Below are positions 30,717 through 38,977 of a stretch of 44,575 bases of DNA, piece after piece. Source of the DNA: Porticoccaceae bacterium (GTDB taxonomy: Bacteria; Pseudomonadota; Gammaproteobacteria; Pseudomonadales; Porticoccaceae); assembly GCA_021773435.1 (NCBI GenBank), contig JAJFKC010000046.1, forward strand, positions 1 to 44,575. The letters are read 5' to 3'. A program made the translations under genes and the position numbers. The notes below the pieces were generated by a model, which did not search any database, was not told the DNA's origin, and saw only the letters and a program-made list of their open reading frames with translations. How positions within the stretch are numbered: position 1 is the stretch's first letter; each line of letters opens with the position of its first letter.

Positions 30717-31199
30717 ATGCAGGACTTCAGCGAAAAATTAGACCTTTTTGCCCGTGCCGTTGAGCAACAGGACGGCGCAGCCTTCGGTGCTTTATTTACT
30801 GAAGATGCGGTGTATCACGATGCCATCTATGGTGCAGTTCATGGCCGCGACGCCATCGCAAAAATGATGGAAGTCGACTGGTATAAAGACGGCGACCGCT
30901 GGCTGTGGGATATGATTGACCCGGTGTGTGACGAGCAACGGGGTTACGTGCGCTATGTGGCCAGCTTTCGCTCCGTTAATCGCTTTAGTGAAGGCAATCG
31001 TATTGTCGCACCCGGCGTTGGTATGTTCGATTTTAAAGACGGCCTGTTCTGCACTTATCACGAAATCGCCAACGGCACCCCGGCGCTCTGGGATCTCAAT
31101 GTTCGGGGGGAGCATCTTCAGAATGTGGTTCAGCGAATTGCCGATGCCCAGCGTGCTAGTCCTTCGTTGGCGGATCACTATCGCGGTGAGCGATCCTAA
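30717..31199 (+). CDS. SnoaL-like / NTF2-like protein
   Basis: The 160-residue protein has the cone-shaped NTF2/SnoaL pattern. A first helix (about 1-20) is followed by FGALFTEDAVYHDAIYGAVHGRDAIAKMM, then strands with RYVASFRSVNR and MFDFKDGLFCTYHEIANG. Members bind or transform small hydrophobic ligands (cyclases, isomerases, hydratases), and some have no catalysis. The His/Asp pair in YHDAIYG could be catalytic. The substrate is unknown. An AGGGGA site precedes the ATG. Its place after a crotonase is consistent with degradation of organic acids or cyclic compounds. Confidence 0.75.
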   Translation: MQDFSEKLDLFARAVEQQDGAAFGALFTEDAVYHDAIYGAVHGRDAIAKMMEVDWYKDGDRWLWDMIDPVCDEQRGYVRYVASFRSVNRFSEGNRIVAPGVGMFDFKDGLFCTYHEIANGTPALWDLNVRGEHLQNVVQRIADAQRASPSLADHYRGERS

Positions 31200-31323
31200 G
31201 CTCGGTAAGGTTTTTCCAAAAAACCACTTTATAACGTTTAGCGTTTGCGCCTCTAGTCAGACTGATTAGCCAGGTTTACACCTGGATACCAATGCTGAAA
31301 GTTAACTTGAAAAGGAAGACAAG

Positions 31324-31840
31324 ATGACACTGAGTGAGCTTGCTGATTTAGCTGAAATACTTTCCGGCATTGCCGTGCTGGTAACCCTGATATTTCTAGT
31401 CTTTCAGATCAGGGATAACACCAAAGCAACGCGCATTAATGTGCTCAGCACACACTATACAGATGGTATCGAACTGACCGGGGACGGTAGCCGTATTCCA
31501 GAACTTGCGGAGGCTGCATATTAAGGCATTTACTCATCAACCCCTTAAAGCAATGGACAAATACCATCTGTCTAACTGGGTAGCGCGTATCGGTAGTCTT
31601 ATGGAACGAGCATTGTTAATGAAGAAAAATGGCATCCTTGATCAAGAAAACTTTGAGCGATCCGTGTTATATGCAAAAAGTTTATTGTCCACGCCTGCGG
31701 GGCGGAAAAGCTATGAAGGACTGCTGCAAGAGGGTTTGTTCGGTCCTGAACTCCGCGAATATATGGAAAGTTTTTATGCCGAATTAGACCCGCTGGCCAG
31801 TCAGGCAGCTAAACGACTCGACGAGGAGGAGGCTGCCTAA
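31324..31840 (+). pseudogene. Frame-split membrane-protein gene, relative of 9777-10307
   Basis: The first part (31324-31524, 66 residues) has an N-terminal transmembrane helix (LAEILSGIAVLVTLIFLVFQIR) and ends at TAA after ELAEAAY. The second part continues in the +1 frame from AAG at 31523 (KAFTHQPLKAMDKYHL...) to the stop at 31840. Joined, they give about 171 residues, close to the 176 of the related intact gene at 9777. One extra base between 31510 and 31522 explains the split. It may be a frameshift mutation, a sequencing error or programmed +1 frameshifting. The truncated copy just downstream shows the same shift, which argues against an error. An AGGAAG site precedes the ATG. Confidence 0.7.
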
Positions 31841-31852
31841 GCGCCCTATATA

Positions 31853-31972
31853 ATTTTTACAATGGCTATCTTGAACTGGCGGCAGATGCTAATCGCGTGC
31901 CCGATCTCGCTACCACCATGCAAAAAGGCTTTTACAAAGCAGCCCCTAGATGCCATTGATAACCATCACTTC
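31853..31972 (+). pseudogene. Truncated second copy of the frame-split gene
   Basis: The frame from TTT at 31856 reads FYNGYLELAADANRVPDLA, matching HYTDGIELTGDGSRIPELA of the first copy. After 13 nt (31912-31924) the +1 frame reads KAFTKQPLDAIDNHH, matching KAFTHQPLKAMDKYH. The transmembrane N-terminus and the C-terminal half are missing. The fragment ends about 20 bp before the end of the convergent transporter gene. It is too short to be functional on its own. Confidence 0.7.
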
Positions 31973-31991
31973 TGCACTTCTGCACTTTTGT

Positions 31992-33338
31992 TCAACGCTC
32001 ATGCAAATCTGTGCCATGGGTTTCAGTCAACATCAAAACCGAAACCAGCGTTATTAGCGAAGCAAGAGCGATATAAATCGCGACATAGATCGTACCGAAT
32101 GTGCCCCATAGCGCGGTGGCAATAATTGGTGCGAAGGCGCCGCCAAGAATAGCTCCCAGTTGATAACCCAAAGACGCGCCAGAATATCGCACGTGGGTGC
32201 TGAATAACTCCGCCAGAAAAGCCGCCTGTGGTCCGTACATCATGCTCAAAAATAACTGACCGCCAGATATGGCGATCACAATCCACAGAAATTCCCCGGT
32301 ATCCATGAGCGGGAATAAAGCAAACGCCCAGATCCCGCCGAGCACGGCACCCAGCATGTAAATGCCGCGACGACCAAAACGGTCGGAGTAAGCGGAGGAT
32401 AAAAATAGAGTGGGGATTTGCACACAGGAAGAAATCAGCACGGCGCTCAATAGCATTTGTCGCGGCAAGCCCAGGCCCGCTGAAGAGCTGCCGTAAGCTA
32501 CGACGAAGGCAACGAGAATATAGAAGGTGACCTGGACGGCAAAAAAGGCGCCAGCCGCGAGGATGATTTCACGGGGATGAGTACGCACAACTTCCAGTAC
32601 CGGCGAGCGTGATTTTTTTATGGCAGCTTGCCCCTGAAGGTCTTCCTGCTCATTTTCAGCCTGTTGCTTCTGTAGGGCTAAAAATGCCGGGGTATCTTCC
32701 AGATGCAATTGCACATACATGCTGATGCCAATCAACACAATGCTAAACAGGAAGGGGATGCGCCAACCCCAGGCCATAAATTGCGCTTCGCTGAAAATGG
32801 CCAGCACCGTTAAAAATGACAGATTGGCCAAAATCAAACCCACCGGCGCACCCGCCTGGGCGAAGGCTCCATAGAAACCCCGTTTGTTGGGCGGTGCATT
32901 TTCAGTGACAAGCAACATAGCGCCACCCCACTGACCGCCGACGGCAAAACCCTGTGCAAAGCGCAGCAGCGTAAGCAGAATTGGCGCAGCAAAACCGATG
33001 GTGGCATAGGTAGGCAAAACCCCAATCAATGTGGTCGCGACACCCATAATCATCAGCGCGGTGACCAGCGCCGCTTTGCGACCCACCCGGTCACCAAAGT
33101 GGCCAAAGACCACACCGCCGACTGGACGAGCAATAAAGCCTACGGCAAAGGTGCCGAATGCGGCAATCAGGGCGACCATCTCGGGCATCGCTTCGGGAAA
33201 GAAAGCGGTGGGGAACACCAATGCCGCAGCGGTGCCATAAATAAAGAAATCAAACCATTCTATGCTGGTGCCAGCCAGAGCGGTGAGCGCGACTTTGCGC
33301 ATGTTGCGCTCAGGCGTATTTGTGTTCCGAGGTGTCAC
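31992..33338 (-). CDS. MFS transporter, metabolite:H+ symporter (MHS) family
   Basis: The 448-residue inner-membrane protein has about twelve transmembrane segments. Its start WFDFFIYGTAAALVFPTAFFP is typical of the MHS family (ProP, ShiA, KgtP, citrate carriers). The MFS motif A appears as GHFGDRVGRKAAL (about 78-90), and RFAQGFAVGGQWGGA forms the family's glycine-rich helix 4. These carriers import organic acids, betaines or shikimate with protons. The substrate is not readable. It converges with the small-protein fragments, and its long upstream gap probably holds its promoter. Confidence 0.88.
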   Translation of the reverse strand: MTPRNTNTPERNMRKVALTALAGTSIEWFDFFIYGTAAALVFPTAFFPEAMPEMVALIAAFGTFAVGFIARPVGGVVFGHFGDRVGRKAALVTALMIMGVATTLIGVLPTYATIGFAAPILLTLLRFAQGFAVGGQWGGAMLLVTENAPPNKRGFYGAFAQAGAPVGLILANLSFLTVLAIFSEAQFMAWGWRIPFLFSIVLIGISMYVQLHLEDTPAFLALQKQQAENEQEDLQGQAAIKKSRSPVLEVVRTHPREIILAAGAFFAVQVTFYILVAFVVAYGSSSAGLGLPRQMLLSAVLISSCVQIPTLFLSSAYSDRFGRRGIYMLGAVLGGIWAFALFPLMDTGEFLWIVIAISGGQLFLSMMYGPQAAFLAELFSTHVRYSGASLGYQLGAILGGAFAPIIATALWGTFGTIYVAIYIALASLITLVSVLMLTETHGTDLHER

Positions 33339-33885
33339 TCGATTTCCTCATATTCTGTTGTTTTTCGAATATTGAAGTTAGCCCATCGATGCAGCGGTCG
33401 TCTACCCGATCATTTTGAACGTGTTGCATCAGTGGTTGGGAGTCATTGTGAATTACAGGGCCAGAGGTTGGCGGGATATCCGTGGATTCCACAAAAAACA
33501 CAGATTGCCTATCTTCCCAATTAGTTTTCTATGGGTGCCGTTAGTGAATATTAATTTGGTGTGTATTAAATAGACTTAAGTCCGACGGCGATAGATGTGC
33601 CAAATTCACCGAGAGATTCTTCTAGAATATGAACTGATTTGCGTTGACAAAAAGTTTTCCTATGTGATCTTTATACCGTCCGTAACCGCAGATATTTATA
33701 TTGCGGCCTGTATCACCGCCTACCCCTGCAAGTTGAGTTTTCAGGGATCACGAGAAAGTAGACCTGTGGCCCGCGCCTGGAATCAGTAAAGCTTTTAGGT
33801 ACGGGCCCATCTCGGCATTGGCCAATTTGCGACTAACGCAGCCTATTGCAATTATTAATGTAGAAAGCAAGTTGTGTTTAGCGCT
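33339..33885. other. Intergenic region without visible gene
   Basis: This 547-bp gap lies between two minus-strand genes. An ORF at 33595-33789 starts with ATG but lacks a ribosome-binding site and any family resemblance. No hairpin terminator or repeat array is evident. Confidence 0.55.
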
Positions 33886-34338
33886 TTATCTTATGCCAGT
33901 AATTTTTTCTATCCATGACCTCGAACCTTTTTCGATGTGGGACAGAGCGAGCGCAAAGTGTTCCCGACTTTTTTTATAGGGGTCAGCGATTTCCACGTTC
34001 TCCCATTCGCCTAGCAAGAAAACCTTTCCCCGCGTATAGGGATATTTTTTCCCCAGATAAATCTTTTGGTTGGTTTCCATAACAAAAATGATATCTGACC
34101 AGTTAATAAGATTGGACTGGATTTGTATTGCGCGATGTGTCTCGAGAGCAATGCCTTTACTTCCCATAACTTCAAGTGCGTTTTCGTCGGCAGGGTGTCC
34201 CTTTAACGCGTGCGTCCCAGCGGAGGCGACGGTGAATTCCTGGGGTGCTTTTCGATCGGCGAGTTCCCGGAACGCTGCCTCGGCCATGGGGCTGCGACAG
34301 ATATTGCCTGTGCAGACCATTAATACGTTTTTAATCAT
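33886..34338 (-). CDS. Low-molecular-weight protein-tyrosine phosphatase (Wzb-like)
   Basis: The 150-residue cytoplasmic phosphatase has the P-loop CTGNICRSP with nucleophile Cys9 and Arg15, and the general acid Asp119 in ADPYKKS. All catalytic residues are present. Enzymes of this type dephosphorylate the tyrosine cluster of Wzc autokinases and so control polysaccharide export. Here it is transcribed divergently from the wza-wzc pair across a 457-bp gap, not as the middle gene of a wza-wzb-wzc operon, but a partner role is still likely. Confidence 0.9.
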   Translation of the reverse strand: MIKNVLMVCTGNICRSPMAEAAFRELADRKAPQEFTVASAGTHALKGHPADENALEVMGSKGIALETHRAIQIQSNLINWSDIIFVMETNQKIYLGKKYPYTRGKVFLLGEWENVEIADPYKKSREHFALALSHIEKGSRSWIEKITGIR

Positions 34339-34479
34339 CTATTGCCCGCAAGCTATACTGTCAAAGTGTCCGCTTATTAGTCAAATACTGCCGTCGGTCT
34401 CGGATCGGCCCTACTCTGTCTAACAGGGTCTCGACCTGCTGCTTCAATAACGTTACCCTTGGCCCTAGTGCTGGTTCCG

Positions 34480-34505
34480 AAAGTAAGTCTACAAAAGTAA
34501 GTCTA
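34480..34505. repeat. Direct duplication of AAAGTAAGTCTA
   Basis: The 12-mer is exact at 34480-34491 and 34494-34505, a period of 14 bp. Confidence 0.8.
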
Positions 34506-34591
34506 AAGTTATAGACCGAACGCTAAATTCCGACCTTCGAACAATATGAGCGCTCATTGGTTGATTGAGTATACTTTTTTATGGCAATTTT

Positions 34592-34630
34592 TGATTGTGT
34601 CTTATTAAGGTGATTGTGTCTTATTTAGGG
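34592..34630. repeat. Direct duplication of a 19-20 bp unit
   Basis: TGATTGTGTCTTATTAAGG (34592-34610) is followed at once by TGATTGTGTCTTATTTAGGG (34611-34630), and a third copy seems to begin with TGATGTG. Confidence 0.85.
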
Positions 34631-34650
34631 TGATGTGGAAATTAATGCAC

Positions 34651-34689
34651 GGGTTGGCTTGGGTATATCACGGATTAGCTTGGGTATAT
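34651..34689. repeat. Direct duplication of an 18-bp unit
   Basis: GGGTTGGCTTGGGTATAT (34651-34668) and GGATTAGCTTGGGTATAT (34672-34689) differ at two positions, with a period of 21 bp. They lie about 110 bp before the wza-like start and could double a regulatory site. Confidence 0.8.
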
Positions 34690-34795
34690 AAAGATCAGCT
34701 AGAATATTAATGATGCCAGGCGTACGCGATTTATCTTCTACACGATTAAATTAACCTGTTGTAATAATTTTTAATAAAATAGAGGGGGGTTCAAT

Positions 34796-35941
34796 ATGAC
34801 TAAATTTATGTCAGTTACCGCGTCGTTTGCGATATTGGCCATGCTATCTGCTTGCGGTGTTGCGCCGGGAATGGATACATACCGGATGCAGAGCTCATCA
34901 AGTCGGGAGCTGCCAGGGGCAAATGGACCAGATGCTCCGCCAGCTAATGTGGAAGTACAATCCATTACAGCAGGGCTTGTTCTTGAAATTGAGCAGCAAC
35001 TAATAGATGTCGCGAAAGAAAACCGAAATGCCCACAGTAATGCAGAACTCGGGGTGTATGCCTATAAGTTAGGGCCTGGTGATATTATTTCCGTTACCGT
35101 TTGGGAGCATCCTGAACTCACTATTCCGGCAGGCTCTTTTCGGTCTGCTGATACGTCAGGCTATAGAGTAGCTAGTGACGGAACGTTATACTTTCCCTAT
35201 GTTGGTTCGTTTAGTGTGCTGGGCAAAACACTAACCGAAGTCCGCAACATTATGACGAGCAAACTGGACAACTATATTGAAAATGTGAAGCTCGATGTCC
35301 AAATTGTTGTATTTCGTAATCAACGCGTTTATGTGGTCGGCGAAGTAAAAAACCCCGGCATACAGGTTGTTGATGATATCCCGCCAACAGTTGTAGAGAT
35401 GATAAACAGGGCCGGCGGTTTTGCTACTAATGCCGACCGTAAAAACATTACGTTGACGCGCGGATCTGATACCTATCGCGTTGACCTTCAAGCCCTCTAT
35501 GAATTGGGTGACATAGGAGAAAATATACTTCTTGAATCGGGCGATGTCATAAATATTTGGGATGATAGCCTCAACAAGGTTTTTGTTATGGGCGAAGTGA
35601 GAACTCCTGGTTCATATCAAATGATTAAGCACCGCAAGTCACTGGCTGAGGCGCTCAGTGATTCTGGAGGAATTGATCCTAATACGTCTAATCCTGGGCA
35701 GATTTATGTCGTCCGAAATTATCAGGGTACTTCAGAGATTTACCACCTTAATGCTAGATCCCCGGATGCTATGATTTTGGCCGATCGTTTTCCATTGAAA
35801 CCGCGAGATGTAGTTTATGTAGACGCTGCGCAAATTGTACGTTGGAGCAGAATTATTAATAATATATCGCTAACTGTCACTACCCTAAATTCTGCAAGCG
35901 CAACAGATTTCCCGTTATTCCAAGGCACAGGTAATAATTAA
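34796..35941 (+). CDS. Polysaccharide export outer-membrane lipoprotein (Wza-like)
   Basis: The 381-residue product is the same size as E. coli Wza. A lipoprotein signal ends at Cys20 (LSAC). A polysaccharide-export domain (about 80-175, LGPGDIISVTVWEHPEL) is followed by SLBB-type repeats (VYVVGEVKNPGIQVV and VFVMGEVRTPGSYQMI), then a C-terminal helix region that in Wza forms the outer-membrane pore. It should assemble as the channel that exports the polymer, docking on the Wzc-like protein encoded next. AGAGGGGGG precedes the ATG. The next gene starts directly at its stop codon. Confidence 0.93.
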   Translation: MTKFMSVTASFAILAMLSACGVAPGMDTYRMQSSSSRELPGANGPDAPPANVEVQSITAGLVLEIEQQLIDVAKENRNAHSNAELGVYAYKLGPGDIISVTVWEHPELTIPAGSFRSADTSGYRVASDGTLYFPYVGSFSVLGKTLTEVRNIMTSKLDNYIENVKLDVQIVVFRNQRVYVVGEVKNPGIQVVDDIPPTVVEMINRAGGFATNADRKNITLTRGSDTYRVDLQALYELGDIGENILLESGDVINIWDDSLNKVFVMGEVRTPGSYQMIKHRKSLAEALSDSGGIDPNTSNPGQIYVVRNYQGTSEIYHLNARSPDAMILADRFPLKPRDVVYVDAAQIVRWSRIINNISLTVTTLNSASATDFPLFQGTGNN

Positions 35942-38224
35942 TTGTCCCTGGCAACGTCTGAAATTAATGACAACGGGCTTGGCCCCACCACGAATAAGGC
36001 ATCCGTACGTTTGAGTAGCGTGTTAGATGATGACGTGATTGATATCCGCGAAATCATCGGTATATTATTGTCTTATCGCTTGTTAATTGTTGGTGTTACT
36101 GGACTTTCTATAATTCTGGCGGCGCTATTTTCAATATTTTCAACGCCTGTTTACCGCGTTGATGTGCTGCTGCAAGTTGAAACAAAACGAGCGGCCGGTC
36201 TCGCTGCGCTTAAAGATATAACGGACATTCTAGAGGTCAAATCCGAGACTACAGCAGAAATCGAAATACTCAAATCTCGGACAATTAGTCGCGATACAGT
36301 AGAAAGGTTATCTTTGGATGTAGAGGCTAGTCCGAATTATTTTCCAGTTATCGGGCGGGCCATGGCGCGTATTTATAATAAAAATAGAGCGAATAGTATA
36401 TCGGAGGTCTTTGCAGAACCGTTATTTTTTGCGCGCACTTATGCTTGGGGTGGAGAAGATATTAAAGTTGAAACGCTAACTGTCCCAGCTGAATTGTTAG
36501 GTAAAAAACTGATTCTCGTGGCGGGTAAGTCAGGAAGTTACAAACTATTTGATGACAAAAAATATTTCCTGTTTAAAGGGGTTGTAGGAGAGTTTTCCCA
36601 TTCTTCAAACGATATTGTGGATGATTCTTCAAATGACAACGGAATCAGGCTATTTGTTTCTAGGCTTAAAGCTCGACCAGGCACGCACTTTATATTGACC
36701 CAATTTTCGATGCCGGAGGCCATTTCAAAAGTTGCCAAGAGATTATCAGTTAGCGAAAAGCATAAAAAATCTGGCATTTTGACGCTCACTCTAGATGGAG
36801 CTGATAACATCAAAATCGCGCACATGTTAAACACTGTTGCAAATGTTTATGTGGAACGAAATATCAGCCGAAGATCAGCCAAAGCACAAAATTCGCTTGA
36901 ATTTCTGGAAAAACAACTTCCCTCTGTTCGAGGCCAGGTCGACGCAGCAGAAATAGCATATCAGAGCTATCGAGTGGCCCATGGTTCTGTTGACATGGGG
37001 ATTGAAACCAAAGGTGTACTGGAAAACATACTAAAAATTAACGGCGAGTTACTTACCTTTCGACAAGAAAGAAATGAATTGCGCCAAAAATTCAAGGCGG
37101 CACACCCTGTTATCATAGGCCTCGACAAAAAGATAAAGAGCCTTGAAAATGAGGTGAGGAGGTTGGATTCGCTTACCACTCGGCTTCCAGAAACTCAGCA
37201 GCAAGTTTTGCGCCTTGAGCGGAATTTGCAACTTAATACGTTACTTTACAATAAACTCTTGAATACCACGCAGGAATTGCGAGTAGCCAAGGCTGGCACT
37301 GTGGGCAACGTGCGAGTCATCGACTATGCTGTTGTTCCAAATAAACCGATTATGCCGAAAACAAATCTGGCTGTATTGCTTTCAGTGATTGTAGGGATGT
37401 TATTAGGTGCAATGATCGCATTTTTGCATAGAGCTCTCCGGGGAGGCATAGAGGATCCCGACGAATTAGAAAGAAGGTTCGATATTCCAGTTTATGCGTC
37501 AATATTACACAGCGATACGCAGAAAAAGTTGACCAACAAAAAATCGTCTGACCTCCTTCTTCGCGCTAAAACTGACGACCCTGCAATTGAGAGTATTCGG
37601 AGCTTGCGAACCACTTTATACTTTACTCTAGAAAACGCTAACAATAATATTATTATGATTTGTGGCGCGAGCCCTGGAATCGGAAAATCATTTTTGGCCG
37701 CAAACCTCGCTGGTTTATTATCTGAAAATAATAAAAAAGTATTGTTAATCGACGGTGATCTTCGAAGGGGGTCACTCCATAAATCATACAATGTCGATAA
37801 GCACTGTGGTTTATCTGACGTAATTGCTGGCGAAAATGACTTGGGCAGCGCCATTAAAAACACTGAATTAGATGGAGTAAAAATAATTACTGCTGGGGAG
37901 TTTCCGAATAATCCTTCAGAGTTATTATTACACCAGAATTTAACTAAACTTATTGCATCGACTGCTAAAGAAGTCGATTACATTGTAATAGATACGCCAC
38001 CTATATTGGCGGTATCAGATGCTGCCATCATTGGCCGTTACGCAGCTACAACTCTGATGGTTTTAAAATCTAATAATCATTCTATGAAGGAAGTGCAGCA
38101 GAGTGTCAAAAAATTTGAACAGGCTGGTATAACCATCGATGGCTTTATATTGAATGATGTTAAAACTTATGCGGGTAGATACGGATATGGGGGTTATGTG
38201 TATCATTACGAATATAATAAATGA
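35942..38224 (+). CDS. Polysaccharide co-polymerase and tyrosine autokinase (Wzc-like)
   Basis: The 760-residue inner-membrane protein has a Wzz-type N-terminal domain between two transmembrane segments (about 40-65 and 475-495) with a periplasmic coiled coil. A cytoplasmic BY-kinase domain follows, with Walker A GASPGIGKS at 575-583, Walker A' LLIDGDLRRG and Walker B IVIDTPP. The C-terminus has seven tyrosines in its last 20 residues (YAGRYGYGGY and on), the usual autophosphorylation cluster. It controls chain length and export. The start is a TTG immediately after the wza stop, with AGGT at 35929-35932, so translation is probably coupled. The Wzb-like enzyme upstream is its likely phosphatase. 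Confidence 0.93.
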   Translation: MSLATSEINDNGLGPTTNKASVRLSSVLDDDVIDIREIIGILLSYRLLIVGVTGLSIILAALFSIFSTPVYRVDVLLQVETKRAAGLAALKDITDILEVKSETTAEIEILKSRTISRDTVERLSLDVEASPNYFPVIGRAMARIYNKNRANSISEVFAEPLFFARTYAWGGEDIKVETLTVPAELLGKKLILVAGKSGSYKLFDDKKYFLFKGVVGEFSHSSNDIVDDSSNDNGIRLFVSRLKARPGTHFILTQFSMPEAISKVAKRLSVSEKHKKSGILTLTLDGADNIKIAHMLNTVANVYVERNISRRSAKAQNSLEFLEKQLPSVRGQVDAAEIAYQSYRVAHGSVDMGIETKGVLENILKINGELLTFRQERNELRQKFKAAHPVIIGLDKKIKSLENEVRRLDSLTTRLPETQQQVLRLERNLQLNTLLYNKLLNTTQELRVAKAGTVGNVRVIDYAVVPNKPIMPKTNLAVLLSVIVGMLLGAMIAFLHRALRGGIEDPDELERRFDIPVYASILHSDTQKKLTNKKSSDLLLRAKTDDPAIESIRSLRTTLYFTLENANNNIIMICGASPGIGKSFLAANLAGLLSENNKKVLLIDGDLRRGSLHKSYNVDKHCGLSDVIAGENDLGSAIKNTELDGVKIITAGEFPNNPSELLLHQNLTKLIASTAKEVDYIVIDTPPILAVSDAAIIGRYAATTLMVLKSNNHSMKEVQQSVKKFEQAGITIDGFILNDVKTYAGRYGYGGYVYHYEYNK

Positions 38225-38328
38225 TATTACTTGTAGTGTGATTGCTGGTTTCGAGTCTTAGGAAGCTAATCTGCTAGTTTGGTTTTTCAACAGGCAATCT
38301 TAGTAATATGTAATAGCGCTTGTCACTA

Positions 38329-38364
38329 CGGTATTCAATATCGTTAATTTGGGATTGAATACCG
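38329..38364. repeat. Perfect 11-bp inverted repeat
   Basis: CGGTATTCAAT (38329-38339) and ATTGAATACCG (38354-38364) are exact complements around a 14-bp spacer. No T run follows in either direction, so an operator or mRNA-stabilising hairpin fits better than a terminator. Confidence 0.75.
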
Positions 38365-38777
38365 GCGAAAAAGTTACCGTTATGTTCTGGTGCGAAAATG
38401 CTTGGTTGTGTCCGGCCTGAACCGCGCTGTTAGAGCAAGAGTGACTATCTAAATGAATCTAACTATCCAAATCAACCTTCCTTCTGACAATTTATTTTTA
38501 ATATGTGTTTGCGTGGTGAAGACGCAATTCCTGTGTATACCCAGCTGCCGCTTTTGAGTGGACCAAACATGACGGGTCTGCCACTGGCATCTCGGCCCTA
38601 GTTTTATCCAATATACTTGGGTGACAAATACTATCTTTAGACATGTATTTAACATGTGAGGCTAGATTATTTCTTGCATTCCTGCGTTGCTTGGCGTTGG
38701 CAAAATTTTTTATATGTTGTGTTGTGCATGTTGCGTTGCGAGACAGAAAGCTGATGTCACTCTGGCGGGTTATATGG

Positions 38778-38808
38778 TCGGTTGAGGAGTTAGATATTCG
38801 GTTGAGGA
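38778..38808. repeat. Direct duplication of TCGGTTGAGGA
   Basis: The 11-mer is exact at 38778-38788 and 38798-38808, a period of 20 bp. Confidence 0.75.
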
Positions 38809-38977
38809 ATCAAATGCATTTAACGAATAGTTCGGCGAAGTACCCTATTTTAAGTATGGGGAACATAAATCGTTAAATTTATTCTATTTTGGTAATATTG
38901 CATTTGAAAGATACACAAAACACCTATTTATATGTCAACTCAGGGTGTTTGTAAGTGTCTGTCAATAGGAGAAAATC

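Larger units (their letters stand above)
34339..34795. other. Divergent control region of the polysaccharide genes
   Basis: This 457-bp gap separates the phosphatase gene from the wza-like gene and must hold both promoters. It carries three unrelated short tandem duplications (34480-34505, 34592-34630, 34651-34689). I looked for the ops element GGCGGTAG and a JUMPstart-like sequence and found none. Confidence 0.6.
38225..38977. other. Long intergenic gap inside the polysaccharide region
   Basis: This 753-bp gap holds an 11-bp inverted repeat (38329-38364) and a short direct repeat (38778-38808), but no convincing gene. The ORF at 38643-38876 (77 residues, Cys/Leu-rich start) has no ribosome-binding site and no family pattern. 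A lost glycosyltransferase gene is possible but no remnant is recognisable. Confidence 0.55.

Noticed and set aside
31209-31225. GGTTTTT-CCA-AAAAACC hairpin considered as a terminator after the SnoaL-like gene.
   Set aside because: The stem is nearly all A:T and no T run follows, so it would be too weak.
33595-33789. 64-residue ORF in the gap upstream of the MHS transporter.
   Set aside because: It has no Shine-Dalgarno and no recognisable sequence, and lies in a non-coding-looking stretch.
34339-34795. Search for an ops/JUMPstart element upstream of the wza-like gene.
   Set aside because: No GGCGGTAG or similar conserved core was found, so RfaH control is not supported.
38643-38876. 77-residue ORF in the long gap behind wzc.
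   Set aside because: It has no ribosome-binding site, contains part of a short direct repeat and looks like a chance ORF.
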